Shown here: piece after piece, positions 41,775-50,493 of the stretch
Layout: every line of letters begins with the position of its first letter
Numbering within the stretch: the stretch's first letter is position 1
Assembly: GCA_017442785.1 (NCBI GenBank)
Contig: JAFRZB010000033.1
Span: forward strand, 1 to 64,000
Direction: 5' to 3'
DNA: 64,000 nt
Source of the DNA: Bacillota bacterium
GTDB taxonomy: Bacteria; Bacillota; Clostridia; Peptostreptococcales; Anaerovoracaceae
Notes under the pieces: model-generated
What the model was told of the DNA's origin: nothing
The model's input: only the letters and a program-made list of their open reading frames with translations
Database searches by the model: none
Program-made: the position numbers and the translations under genes

Positions 41775-43349
41775 ATGTCCTTCGTTTCGTTCGAGTTCCT
41801 GCTCTTTCTCTTAATACTCTTTGTACTTTACTACACGCTCCCGAGGCGCTTCCAGTGGATGCTGCTTCTGGTGGGGAGCCTGGTTTTCTATGCCTTCGCA
41901 AGCCCTAAGTACCTGATCTACATAGCCGTCACCGCCATGTCCACCTGGGCAGCCGGCAGAGCCATCTCCGCCGAATACCGCGGCAGGGACAGCTACATAA
42001 AGGAGACCCCGGACATTACAAAGGAGCAGAAGAAGGCCCGCAAGGAGGCCGCAAAGAAAAAGGCAAAGACCATAATGGTGCTCTGCCTTGTCCTTAACCT
42101 GGGCATACTTGCCGTAATAAAGTACACGGACTTCTTCATCAGCAACATAAATTCGCTCTTCGGGGCGGACATAGCCTTCATGCGCTTTGCCCTTCCCATG
42201 GGCATATCCTTCTACACCTTCATGAGCGCGGGCTATATCATAGATGTTTTCCGCGGAAAGTACGCTGCCGAGGAGAACCCGGCGAGGTTCGCGCTTTTCG
42301 TGAGCTTCTTCCCGCAGCTGGTGCAGGGCCCCATAAGCCGCTTTGACGACCTCTCAAAGAGCCTTTACGAGGAGCACGCCTTCGACGCGCAGAGCATAAC
42401 CCACGGCGCGTGGCGCGTTCTCTGGGGATACTTCAAGAAGATGGTGGTGGCCGACAGGCTGGCACCTCTGGTGGCGGGCATAGCGGGCTCTCCGGACAAG
42501 TACGCCGGAGGCTACGTGCTGGCCCTGATATTCTTCTACTCCCTGCAGATCTACGCGGACTTTACCGGCGGCATAGACATTACCATAGGAATAGCGAAGA
42601 TGTTCGGGGTAAAGGTCACAGAGAACTTCGACAGACCTTTCTTCTCCAGAAACATTGCCGAGTTCTGGAGGCGCTGGCACATTACCATGGGCACGTGGTT
42701 CAAGGACTACATCTTCTACCCGGTCTCCGTAAGCAAGTGGATGATGAAGGTCTCCAAGTGGTCCAGGGCCAAGCTCGGAAACACCGTAGGCAAGCGCGTC
42801 CCCGTCTACCTCTCCACCATACTGGTGTGGCTGGCGACAGGCATATGGCACGGGGCATCCTGGAACTTCGTGGTCTGGGGACTGCTCAACTGCGTAGTCA
42901 TAATGATATCCCAGGAGATCTCTCCTCTGTACGATAAATTCCACAAAAGGTTCAGTTTTTCGAACACTAAGGGCTGGGACATATTCCAGATGTTCCGTAC
43001 CTTCTGGCTGATGGGCTTTTTAAGGGTGCTGGACGTCTACAGGGACGTGCCGCTTACCTTCCGCATGGTGCCCACGATCTTCTCCGGAAGGGGCTGGAGC
43101 GAGATGTTTTCCGGCGGTCTTCTTAAGTTCGGGCTTTCAACAGCGGACTTCGTAGTGGTGCTTGCGGCCTGCATAGTGATGCTTGTCGTCGGGATACTGC
43201 AGGGCAGGGGCACTGTCTGCGGGCAGCTCTCGGAAAAGCCGAGGGCAGTGCGCTGGACAGTCATCTGGGTGCTGATAGTTATCATCATAACGCTCGGAGC
43301 CTACGGCATAGGCTATGACGCGGCGCAGTTCATATACAACCAGTTCTAA
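41775..43349 (+). CDS. dltB: MBOAT acyltransferase, DltB
   Basis: 524 residues with about eleven membrane segments. The MBOAT signature is clear: PMGISFYTFMSAGYIIDVFRG near 145-165, FWRRWHITMGTWFKDYIF near 296-314 and the catalytic-type histidine in GIWHGASWNFVVWG near 360. It accepts D-alanine from DltC and passes it across the membrane. A charged loop of about 45 residues (70-115, rich in Lys and Glu) after the second span is longer than in B. subtilis DltB. The family also contains alginate O-acetylases (AlgI), but the dltA-dltC context decides. Confidence 0.93.
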   Translation: MSFVSFEFLLFLLILFVLYYTLPRRFQWMLLLVGSLVFYAFASPKYLIYIAVTAMSTWAAGRAISAEYRGRDSYIKETPDITKEQKKARKEAAKKKAKTIMVLCLVLNLGILAVIKYTDFFISNINSLFGADIAFMRFALPMGISFYTFMSAGYIIDVFRGKYAAEENPARFALFVSFFPQLVQGPISRFDDLSKSLYEEHAFDAQSITHGAWRVLWGYFKKMVVADRLAPLVAGIAGSPDKYAGGYVLALIFFYSLQIYADFTGGIDITIGIAKMFGVKVTENFDRPFFSRNIAEFWRRWHITMGTWFKDYIFYPVSVSKWMMKVSKWSRAKLGNTVGKRVPVYLSTILVWLATGIWHGASWNFVVWGLLNCVVIMISQEISPLYDKFHKRFSFSNTKGWDIFQMFRTFWLMGFLRVLDVYRDVPLTFRMVPTIFSGRGWSEMFSGGLLKFGLSTADFVVVLAACIVMLVVGILQGRGTVCGQLSEKPRAVRWTVIWVLIVIIITLGAYGIGYDAAQFIYNQF

Positions 43350-43364
43350 AAGGAGGCGGCTTTC

Positions 43365-44420
43365 ATGAAAAAGAGAATAATAAGCATAGCCGCGGCCGTG
43401 ATAGTTCTGGCGGCAACGTTCTTTCTCCTCCAGAGGCTGCTCATGCCCAAGTACATAAGCGTCAACGAGGAAGGCGGCCTGGCGGCGGAGTACTACGACA
43501 ATGCCGGAAACAACGACGTCATATTCATAGGGGACTGCGAGGTCTACACCAACTACTCCCCCATAAAGATGTGGACGGAAAGAGGCATAACCTCTTACAT
43601 AAGAGGAACGCCTCAGCAGATGATATGGCAGGCCTACTACATGCTTGAGGACGCCCTCAGGTACGAGACCCCCAAGGTGGTGATCTACAACGTGCTCTCC
43701 ATGAAGCACGGTGAGCCCGAGAGCGAGGCCTACAACAGGCTGGCGCTGGACGGGATGCGCTGGTCCTCCACCAAATACCGCGCCATAAAGGCCTCCATGA
43801 CGGAGGAAGAGAGCGTCATAAGCTACGTGTTCCCGCTGCTGAGGTTCCACTCCCGCTGGAGCGAGATCACCGCGGAGGACTTCGAGTACATGTTTAAGAC
43901 GGAGCCGCTCTCGCACAACGGCTACCTGATGAGGATAGACACCAAGCCCGCCGGGACGGTGCCGGACCCCATACCGCTTCCGGACTACAGCTTTGCGCAG
44001 GTCTGCTGGGACTACCTGGAGAAGATCCGCAGCCTCTGCGAGGACAACGGCATACAGCTGATACTTGTAAAGGCCCCGACCCTCTACCCGGCCTGGTACC
44101 CGCAGTGGGAGGAGCAGATAGAGGCCTACGCAAAAGAACACGGGCTTACCTATCTGAATTTCCTTGAAAAGACAGAGGAGATAGGTATAGACTATACTAA
44201 AGATACCTTCGACGCCGGAATGCACCTGAACCTGTCCGGCGCCGAAAAGCTTGCCGCGTGGCTTGCTGACTACCTGGCGGACAACACTGCCGTCTCCGAC
44301 AGGCGCGGAGATACTGCAACTGCAGAGCAGTGGCAGAAGAAGATAGAGTTCTACGAGGCCATGCAGGCTTCCCAGAAAAAGCAGCTTGAGGAAAACGGCT
44401 CGTTAAACAGCTTCAGATAG
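43365..44420 (+). CDS. DltD-like SGNH-fold membrane-anchored protein with Cys in the nucleophile position
   Basis: 351 residues with an N-terminal membrane anchor (about 5-24) and an extracellular SGNH-hydrolase-like domain. Block I reads VIFIGDCEVY, with C58 where the GDS serine normally stands; the terminal block DAGMHLN (D283, H287) keeps the catalytic Asp-x-x-x-His arrangement of these enzymes. Partner SGNH proteins of MBOAT transferases complete transfer of the acyl group to the polymer. It takes the dltD place in the operon, 15 bp after dltB, but I would not call it DltD outright because of the sequence distance. Confidence 0.8.
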   Translation: MKKRIISIAAAVIVLAATFFLLQRLLMPKYISVNEEGGLAAEYYDNAGNNDVIFIGDCEVYTNYSPIKMWTERGITSYIRGTPQQMIWQAYYMLEDALRYETPKVVIYNVLSMKHGEPESEAYNRLALDGMRWSSTKYRAIKASMTEEESVISYVFPLLRFHSRWSEITAEDFEYMFKTEPLSHNGYLMRIDTKPAGTVPDPIPLPDYSFAQVCWDYLEKIRSLCEDNGIQLILVKAPTLYPAWYPQWEEQIEAYAKEHGLTYLNFLEKTEEIGIDYTKDTFDAGMHLNLSGAEKLAAWLADYLADNTAVSDRRGDTATAEQWQKKIEFYEAMQASQKKQLEENGSLNSFR

Positions 44421-44433
44421 GAGGAAATCATAG

Positions 44434-44940
44434 ATGAAAAAGAAGATGGCAGCGCTCCTGGCGCTCGTAATGGTACTTTCACTGGTGCTCTGCTCCTGCG
44501 GCGGAGGCGGCGAAAGCAATAACGGAGGGAAAAATACCGGCAGCCTCGACTACTATTTCCAGGTAAAGGACGTAAAGGTAGAGATGAAGGCGGACGCAGA
44601 GGCCGTCCTTAAGGCTCTGGGCAGCTACAAGAGCAGCTACGAGGCTCCCAGCTGCGCGTTCGACGGCATGGACAAGATCTACAGCTACGGCGCCTACGAC
44701 ATCCTTACCTACACCGCGGACGGCAAGGACTTCATAAGCGGCGTGGTCCTGAGGGACGACACCGTGGAGACCCCTGAAGGCATAGCCATAGGCTCCAAGC
44801 TGGAGGACGTCAAGAAGAAGTATAATGCCAAGGAAGAAGGCAGCAGCATAAATGTCTATTCCGAGAACTGCAGGCTGCTGATAATCTTCGACAACGGCGT
44901 GGTAACGTCGATACAGTACATAGCAAGAAGCGAAAAGTAG
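44434..44940 (+). CDS. Small lipoprotein at the end of the dlt operon
   Basis: 168 residues. The signal ends with a lipobox around LCSC (C20 or C22), followed by a Gly/Asn spacer. The mature part (about 37-165) is a compact beta domain with DDTVETPEGIAIGSKLEDVKKKY, in pieces resembling the SmpA/BamE-like turn seen in small lipoproteins. It starts 13 bp after the SGNH gene with GGAGG, so it is the last gene of the operon. Likely an accessory of the D-alanylation or transglutaminase proteins; that is inferred from position only. Confidence 0.75.
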   Translation: MKKKMAALLALVMVLSLVLCSCGGGGESNNGGKNTGSLDYYFQVKDVKVEMKADAEAVLKALGSYKSSYEAPSCAFDGMDKIYSYGAYDILTYTADGKDFISGVVLRDDTVETPEGIAIGSKLEDVKKKYNAKEEGSSINVYSENCRLLIIFDNGVVTSIQYIARSEK

Positions 44941-44977
44941 ACAGCACAGGATCCGGCATACAACGGATAATAAACTG

Positions 44978-45010
44978 CAGGCGGGCGGCATAGCTGTCCG
45001 CCTGATTTAT
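44978..45010 (+). terminator. Terminator of the dlt operon
   Basis: CAGGCGG (44978-44984) and CCGCCTG (44998-45004), 13-base loop, followed by ATTTATTT. The U-tract is interrupted, so termination may be partial. Confidence 0.65.
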
Positions 45011-45184
45011 TTGGGCGCGGGAAAAGGCGTTCACAGACACGCTCCCGCGCCGAAGCAGAACAGCAGCCGCTATGCCGATCACCTGCGGTCCATGGATCCA
45101 CGAAAAGCCGGATCCGGTGCGGTCTGCCCGAACAAAAGACCCCGCGGAGCGGACTGTTTGTCCTTCCGCGGGGCTTTTTGTTTT
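45011..45184 (+). ncRNA. Gene-free hairpin-rich segment ending in a strong terminator, candidate small RNA or extended 3' UTR
   Basis: The 390-bp gap between the lipoprotein and the minus-strand chorismate mutase gene has no convincing gene. GGCGCGGGA (45014-45022) pairs with TCCCGCGCC (45043-45051), with an inner helix GCGT/ACGC (45027-45030 and 45039-45042). The long-range pair CGGCATAGC near 44986 and GCTATGCCG near 45068 ties it to the preceding terminator. It ends with CCCCGCGGA (45140-45148), inner GGAC/GTCC, TCCGCGGGG (45165-45173) and TTTTTGTTTT. I recognise no known RNA family. Confidence 0.4.
45140..45184 (+). terminator. Strong Rho-independent terminator
   Basis: Nine-bp GC-rich stem with a second inner 4-bp helix and a CTTTTTGTTTT tail. 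It backs up the weaker terminator 150 bp upstream or ends a separate transcript. Confidence 0.88.
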
Positions 45185-45284
45185 GCAGAACCGGCTCTTA
45201 AACGCTCTGCACAGTTTGGGGGGATGCCTGCTACTCTGAGTATGACCGGAGCCGTTTGCATGGCCATATTCTTGCAAATATAAA

Positions 45285-45310
45285 AGCGGGCGTCAACAGA
45301 TCCGCCCGCT
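45285..45310 (-). terminator. Terminator of the chorismate mutase / PAP2 transcript
   Basis: AGCGGGCG (45285-45292) and CGCCCGCT (45303-45310), 10-base loop; on the minus strand the stem is followed by TTTATATTT. Confidence 0.85.
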
Positions 45311-45330
45311 CTCTGTACCGTTCTTATCTA

Positions 45331-45609
45331 TTATCTGTGCTGTTTCTGATATTCCTTGGAAAGGTCCATCAGCTTCTGGAAGAACTCCCTCATATAGCCC
45401 TTCAGCTCCTCCGGAGCCTTTTCCGAGTGCATGGCAAGGACCTTCTCCTCGCGGGCGGGGTCGTAGGTGGGAAGGCCTTCGGCCGCCTTAAGCGCGCCTA
45501 TCTTCCTTACCGTCTCCATGCGCTCCAGGAAAGCCTGTTCCAGGATGCTGTCTGTCTTATTGAGCTCCCCGCGCAGAGCCTCGAGCTTTTCGTTCTTCTT
45601 TTCCGCCAT
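45331..45609 (-). CDS. Stand-alone chorismate mutase, AroQ class
   Basis: 92 residues, a single three-helix AroQ unit. LRGELNKTDSILEQAFLERM, KIGALKAAEGLP and YDPAREEKVL show the active-site arginines, lysine and Glu pattern of the family (Arg13, Arg30, Lys41, Arg53). It converts chorismate to prephenate for phenylalanine and tyrosine. Other aromatic genes are absent nearby. It starts 9 bp after the PAP2 gene on the same strand and probably shares its transcript; no secretion signal. Confidence 0.85.
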   Translation of the reverse strand: MAEKKNEKLEALRGELNKTDSILEQAFLERMETVRKIGALKAAEGLPTYDPAREEKVLAMHSEKAPEELKGYMREFFQKLMDLSKEYQKQHR

Positions 45610-45618
45610 GGCGCCCTC

Positions 45619-46290
45619 CTACATGAATACGGCCTGCATTATCTCTATCACCGCTATGCCCAGCACCCAGGAGCTTAAGACGTCGGACGGCCAGTGCACG
45701 CCCACGTATATCCTGGACAGCCCCATGAATACTATGTAGAGTATCAGCAGGGTGTTTACCAGCCTGCGCTTTCCGTTGCTCCTTATGTAGGCCTCGGCGG
45801 GTCTGGGGTGCTTTTTATATATCGGAAGGGACGCGCCCTTGTTCTTGTAATAGTAGGCGAACAGCAGTATCAGCATGGTCCACGCCACCAGGCTGGTAAG
45901 GCTGTGTCCGCTGGGGAAGCTCCAGCCGTTCTGGATAAGCAGGTGCACGGAGACGTCCGGTCTGGGCCTGCAGAAGGTGTACTTAAGCGCCTGGTATACG
46001 CCCACGCAGGACAGGCAGGTGACGGACATGGGGATGCCGAAGGAAAAGCGCGTCTTGGGTATGGCAAGCAGTATGGCGCAGATCACCGTGGGCAGAGGCC
46101 AGTTGCCGCTGTAGGAAAACGGCACCAGTATCTTGGTGAGCCAGTCCCTCCTGAGGCTGAAGAAAAACTTCTGCACGGCGGCGTCGAAGCCCTCCAGGCG
46201 GCCTGTCATCATCAGCCAGGTAATGACCGCGAACACCAGCACGGAAAGGGCTATTTTGATAAGCCTTGTCTTGTTGAATTTTCTGTCCAT
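45619..46290 (-). CDS. PAP2-family membrane phosphatase
   Basis: 223 residues from the ATG at 46290 (GGAG eight bases upstream); 23 further upstream codons lack a ribosome site. About five membrane segments. The three PAP2 motifs are all present: KYTFCRPRP, PSGHS and SRIYVGVHWPSD, with catalytic histidines in the second and third. Such enzymes dephosphorylate undecaprenyl pyrophosphate or phosphatidic acid / phosphatidylglycerol phosphate on the outer face. A loop of about 25 charged residues after the PSGHS helix is longer than usual. Confidence 0.92.
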   Translation of the reverse strand: MDRKFNKTRLIKIALSVLVFAVITWLMMTGRLEGFDAAVQKFFFSLRRDWLTKILVPFSYSGNWPLPTVICAILLAIPKTRFSFGIPMSVTCLSCVGVYQALKYTFCRPRPDVSVHLLIQNGWSFPSGHSLTSLVAWTMLILLFAYYYKNKGASLPIYKKHPRPAEAYIRSNGKRRLVNTLLILYIVFMGLSRIYVGVHWPSDVLSSWVLGIAVIEIMQAVFM

Positions 46291-46370
46291 TAGCTGCTCC
46301 GTTCCTTGTAAAAAAGTCTTAAATAGTATATCATAAAGTATTGGAAATATAAACAACACGGAGGTGTGAC

Positions 46371-47291
46371 ATGAGAAAAAAACCGGTACTTGTAGTAATG
46401 GCAGCAGGCATGGGAAGCCGCTACGGCGGGCTCAAGCAGATAGACCCTATAGGCCCCGCCGGAGAGATAATAATAGACTATTCTCTCTATGACGCAAAGG
46501 CTGCCGGCTTCGAGACCGTCATCTGCATAATAAAGCATTCAATAGAGAAGGATTTCAAGGCCATAATGGAGCGCGGCGCCGCAAAGCACATGAAGGTCCT
46601 CTACGCATACCAGGACATAGACGACATCCCCGAAGGCTTTGAGGTCCCCGAAGGAAGGGAGAAGCCATGGGGCACCGGCCACGCGATCCTTGCGGCAAGA
46701 GATCTCATAAACGCTCCGTTCGGCGTCATCAACGCGGACGACTACTACGGCAGAGAAGTCTTTAAGAACATGTACGACTACCTTGCCAGGGCCAAGGACG
46801 GCGAGTACTACGACTACTGCATGGCAGGCTACCAGATAGAGAACACCCTTACCGAGAACGGCAGCGTCGCAAGAGGCGTCTGCGTAACAAAGGACGGCTA
46901 TCTGGAGCACCTGGACGAGCGCACTAAGATCCAGTGGCAGGACGGAAAGATAGTATTTACCGAGGACGACGGCAAGACCTGGACCGAGGTAGCCAAGGGA
47001 ACGCCGGTATCCATGAACTTCTTCGGCTTTACCCCCAGCATCATGAAAGAGCTTAAGGCAAAGTTCCCCGCCGCTCTTGAGAAGATCCTTAAGGAGAACC
47101 CGCTTAAGGGCGAGTTCTTCATCCCGATAGTTACCAGCGAACTCGTCGCGGAAGGCAAGGCCAAGGTAAAGGTGCTGCCCGCTCCGGACCGCTGGTACGG
47201 AGTTACCTACAAGGAAGACCGCCCCGTGGTGGTAGACGCAATGCAGCGCTTCACCGACGAGGGCAAGTACCCCAAGGAGCTCTGGAAATAA
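46371..47291 (+). CDS. Sugar-1-phosphate nucleotidyltransferase-like protein
   Basis: 306 residues. The N-terminal VVMAAGMGSRYGGLKQ (8-23) is the nucleotide-binding G-x-G-x-R...K loop of the NTP-transferase family and VINADDYYG near 120 carries the metal-binding aspartate. It should couple NTP with a sugar phosphate; the spacing and the internal RKP segment WGTGHAILAARD fit UDP- or dTDP-sugar pyrophosphorylases loosely. In this window it is the only candidate for the uridylyltransferase step missing from the amino-sugar operon at 0-3 kb, which is speculation. ACGGAGG precedes the ATG. Six bases separate it from the first M42 gene. Confidence 0.85.
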   Translation: MRKKPVLVVMAAGMGSRYGGLKQIDPIGPAGEIIIDYSLYDAKAAGFETVICIIKHSIEKDFKAIMERGAAKHMKVLYAYQDIDDIPEGFEVPEGREKPWGTGHAILAARDLINAPFGVINADDYYGREVFKNMYDYLARAKDGEYYDYCMAGYQIENTLTENGSVARGVCVTKDGYLEHLDERTKIQWQDGKIVFTEDDGKTWTEVAKGTPVSMNFFGFTPSIMKELKAKFPAALEKILKENPLKGEFFIPIVTSELVAEGKAKVKVLPAPDRWYGVTYKEDRPVVVDAMQRFTDEGKYPKELWK

Positions 47292-47297
47292 AGCGAC

Positions 47298-48335
47298 ATG
47301 CAGATGAAAGAGACGATAAAGCTCCTCTGCGAGGCAAACGGACCCACAGGCTTTGAAAGGCCGGTGTCCGTCATCGCGGCGGAAGCTATAAGGCCTTACG
47401 CGGACGAGGTGAGCATAGACACGCTTGCCAACGTCGTTGCCGTAAGGCGCTGCGGAAAGCCCGGCGCGCACAAGCTGCTCCTGGCGGCCCATCTGGACGA
47501 GGTGGGCCTTGTGGTTACAGGCCACGAGGACGGTTTCCTTTGCGTAGGGCAGCTGGGCGGCCTGGATCCCCGGGTCCTTCCGGACAGGGATCTTACGGTG
47601 CTCACCGATCCTCCCCGCCTTGGCGTAGTATCGGTGCAGCCGCCCCATGTCCTTAAGGCCGAGGATATGAAAAAGGCTCTGAAGCTTTCCGACATACGCG
47701 TGGACGTAGGCCTTACTCAGGAGGAGGCAGTCCGCGAAGTGCCAATAGGCACGCCCATCACCTACCGCATGGAAGGATGCGAGCTCTTAAACGGCCGGTA
47801 CGTCAGCAAGGCGCTGGACGACCGCGCCTGTTTTGCCATACTCATAAGGACCGCGCAGCTTATAAAAGACGCAGATCTCCCCTGGGACGTGTACTTCGTG
47901 GGAAGCACGGGCGAGGAGCGCAGCGAAGGCGGAGCCCCTGCCGCGGCATTTGAGACCGAGGCAGACGTCTGCATAGCGGTGGACGTGGGCCAGGCAAAGA
48001 CCCCGGACTCACCTCCGGAGGTAGCAGCGGACCTGGGCAAGGGACCTGTTCTTAAGGTGGGCCCAAACTTTACAAAACACGTAGAAAAACGCCTTACTCT
48101 GCTTGCGGGCAGGGAGGACATGCCCCTGCAGAGGGTGGCTACACCCGGAAGATCCGGAACGGACGCCTGGTTCATGCAGGTGGTACGGGGCGGAACCGCC
48201 TCCGGGATAGTTGAACTGCCTCTTCGGTACATGCATTCGCCCGCTGAGTGCATGGACTTTGCGGACGCGGAGATGTGCGCGAGGCTCCTTGCGGCCTACG
48301 CCAGGGACCCCGGAAAGGAGGCGCTGGAATGCTGA
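47298..48335 (+). CDS. M42 family metallopeptidase, first of three in tandem
   Basis: 345 residues. LLAAHLDEVGLV (first metal His and Asp), ALDDRACFAIL (bridging Asp), STGEERSEGGAP (catalytic Glu pair), AVDVGQ (metal ligand) and MHSPAECMD (last His) are the five M42 metal-site blocks. Aminopeptidase-type enzyme acting on peptides in the cytoplasm. The ribosome site is weak. It begins 6 bp after the nucleotidyltransferase and its end overlaps the next gene by 7 bp. Confidence 0.92.
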   Translation: MQMKETIKLLCEANGPTGFERPVSVIAAEAIRPYADEVSIDTLANVVAVRRCGKPGAHKLLLAAHLDEVGLVVTGHEDGFLCVGQLGGLDPRVLPDRDLTVLTDPPRLGVVSVQPPHVLKAEDMKKALKLSDIRVDVGLTQEEAVREVPIGTPITYRMEGCELLNGRYVSKALDDRACFAILIRTAQLIKDADLPWDVYFVGSTGEERSEGGAPAAAFETEADVCIAVDVGQAKTPDSPPEVAADLGKGPVLKVGPNFTKHVEKRLTLLAGREDMPLQRVATPGRSGTDAWFMQVVRGGTASGIVELPLRYMHSPAECMDFADAEMCARLLAAYARDPGKEALEC

Positions 48336-49384
48336 GGACTTTAAAGAAGCTCTGCCTTCTGAACGGCGTCACTGGCTCCGAGGAGGAGGTGCGCGGATAC
48401 ATAAAGGCGCGCGCTCTCAAATACACGGACGACGTCCGCGAGGACCGCATGGGGAACCTCATTGTCGTAAAGCGCGCAGGATCGCAGCTCCAAAGAGAAG
48501 ACGCCACGCTTCCTAAGCTGATGCTTGCTGCCCACATGGACGAGGTAGGGTTCATGATCTCGCAGATAACGGACGCGGGCTACCTTAAGTTCATGCCCGT
48601 GGGCGGCATAGACCCTCGCATAGCCTTCAACAGGCGCGTGCGCGTAGGAGAAAGGAAGATACCCGGAGTTACCGGCCTTAAGGCGGTGCACCAGACTCCC
48701 GAGGAGGAGCGACTGGACATACCCAAGTGGAGCTCCATGTACATAGACATAGGCGCAAAGGACAGGGCTGAGGCCGAAAAGCTGGTGAGCATAGGTGACG
48801 CTGTAGCCTTCGAGAGCGATTTCGCGTACTTCGGCAAAGCAGACGGATACATCAAGGCCAAGGCAATAGACGACCGTTTCGGCTGCGCCGTGATGCTGAC
48901 GCTCCTGGAAAAGGACCTCCCCATGGATGTTACCTTTGTATTTACCGTCCAGGAGGAGATAGGCACCAGAGGAGCGCTTGCCGCAGGCTGGTCCGTTGCC
49001 CCGGACATTGCGCTGATACTGGAGGGCACCACCTCCGCCGATCTTGCGGGGGTAGCAGGCCACAAGAAGGTCACCCGCCTGGGCGAAGGCCCGGTGCTGG
49101 GCTTCATGGACGCGGGCACTATCTACGACCGCGGGCTGTTTGAAGCCTTAAGAGACCTTGCAACTGAAAATAAGTTGCCGTGGCAGATCAAGGGCAGGAT
49201 AGCAGGAGGCACGGACGCCTCCGCAGTCCAGAAGAGCCGCGCAGGCGTAAGAGTTGCAAGCATCTCCGCACCCGTGCGCAGCATCCACTGCCCCAACAGC
49301 GTGGCAAAGATCTCCGACATTAAGCAGAGCCTTAAGCTGGCGGAGCTGTTCATAGACGCCGTGGCGTCCGGTAGGATAAGATAG
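48329..49384 (+). CDS. M42 family metallopeptidase, second of three in tandem
   Basis: 351 residues from the ATG at 48329 (AAAGGAGG upstream). Metal-site blocks: LAAHMDEVGFMI, AIDDRFGCAVM, VQEEIGTRGALAA, LEGTTSADLAG and SIHCPNSVAKI. The metal ligand in the fourth block is Glu, as in endoglucanase M-like members, whereas the first and third genes have Asp. Overlap with the preceding gene implies coupled translation. Confidence 0.93.
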   Translation: MLRTLKKLCLLNGVTGSEEEVRGYIKARALKYTDDVREDRMGNLIVVKRAGSQLQREDATLPKLMLAAHMDEVGFMISQITDAGYLKFMPVGGIDPRIAFNRRVRVGERKIPGVTGLKAVHQTPEEERLDIPKWSSMYIDIGAKDRAEAEKLVSIGDAVAFESDFAYFGKADGYIKAKAIDDRFGCAVMLTLLEKDLPMDVTFVFTVQEEIGTRGALAAGWSVAPDIALILEGTTSADLAGVAGHKKVTRLGEGPVLGFMDAGTIYDRGLFEALRDLATENKLPWQIKGRIAGGTDASAVQKSRAGVRVASISAPVRSIHCPNSVAKISDIKQSLKLAELFIDAVASGRIR

Positions 49385-49421
49385 CGACAATACCGCTTCC
49401 CGAGGAAGAAAGGATCCCGGA

Positions 49422-50447
49422 ATGGATATCACAGAAACACTTAAAACTCTCAGCGCTTGCTACGGGCCGTCCGGCTGCGAGACCGGCATAAGGGAAAAGA
49501 TAGCTGAGCTGGCTGCTCCGTACGCGGACAGGATATATACGGATGTGATGGGAAACCTCATAGCCGTAAAGAGCCCCTCCGCAAAGGACGACAGCATTGC
49601 TCCGGCGGACTTTCCTCGCCTGATGTTTGCGGCCCACATGGACTCCGTTGGGCTTATGGTAACATATATAGAAGAGAGCGGTCTGCTGCGCTTCGGCGCG
49701 GTGGGCGTGCCGGACCTTGCGAGCCTTAAGGCTGCCGCCGTGCGCTTTGAGAACGGCACCTCAGGTACCGTAGGCTGGGACGCGGACGCCAAGGAGCCCT
49801 CCGCGGACAGCATGTTCATAGACATAGGAGCAAAGAGCCGCAAGGAAGCGGAAGAGCGCGTACGCTGCGGAGACATTGCCGTATACGACGCCCCGGCAAG
49901 GGCGCTTGGCAGGGACCGCATCGCAGGCCCCTACATGGACAACAGGGCGGGCGTTGCCGCTCAGCTTCTTGCGATGGAGCTTCTGAAGGCTCCGAAGTAC
50001 GAGTGCTTCTTCGTATTTACCGCGCAGGAAGAGGTTGGACACCGCGGAGCCAAGCCGGCGGTCTTCGGGATAGACCCGCAGTATGCCGTAGTCTGCGACA
50101 CCACCTATTCGGACGACATTCCAGGCTCCAAACATGTGGGGACTGCGGTCCTCGGCGGCGGCGCTGCCGTAAAGGTGATGGATAAGTCCGTCATCTGCCA
50201 TCCGGAGATGGTGAGCGCGCTTAAGGCCGTAGCAGGAAAAAAGAAGATCCCCTGCCAGACAGACATAATCCAGAAGGGAGGCACGGACGGATCCGATATG
50301 CGAAAGAATGCCTCCGGTGTCTGGACAGGCGGAGTTTCCATAGCGACTCGCTGCATCCACTCCCCGCAGGAGGTCTGCAGCATATCAGACATCGAGGCTG
50401 CCGGAAGGCTGATGGCCGCCTTCGCAGAGACAAAGCCGGGGTTTTGA
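49422..50447 (+). CDS. M42 family metallopeptidase, third of three in tandem
   Basis: 341 residues. Blocks: FAAHMDSVGLMV, YMDNRAGVAA, TAQEEVGHRGAKPA, VCDTTYSDD and CIHSPQEV. Start ATG at 49422 with AAAGGA before it. It differs from the second gene throughout, so the three arose by old duplication, not recent amplification. Together they would provide peptidases of different chain-end preference, which suits an organism that grows on peptides. Confidence 0.93.
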   Translation: MDITETLKTLSACYGPSGCETGIREKIAELAAPYADRIYTDVMGNLIAVKSPSAKDDSIAPADFPRLMFAAHMDSVGLMVTYIEESGLLRFGAVGVPDLASLKAAAVRFENGTSGTVGWDADAKEPSADSMFIDIGAKSRKEAEERVRCGDIAVYDAPARALGRDRIAGPYMDNRAGVAAQLLAMELLKAPKYECFFVFTAQEEVGHRGAKPAVFGIDPQYAVVCDTTYSDDIPGSKHVGTAVLGGGAAVKVMDKSVICHPEMVSALKAVAGKKKIPCQTDIIQKGGTDGSDMRKNASGVWTGGVSIATRCIHSPQEVCSISDIEAAGRLMAAFAETKPGF

Positions 50448-50493
50448 CGGGATGTAGCGGAGCTTCGTTTAATATAATTTACTTTATTACACT

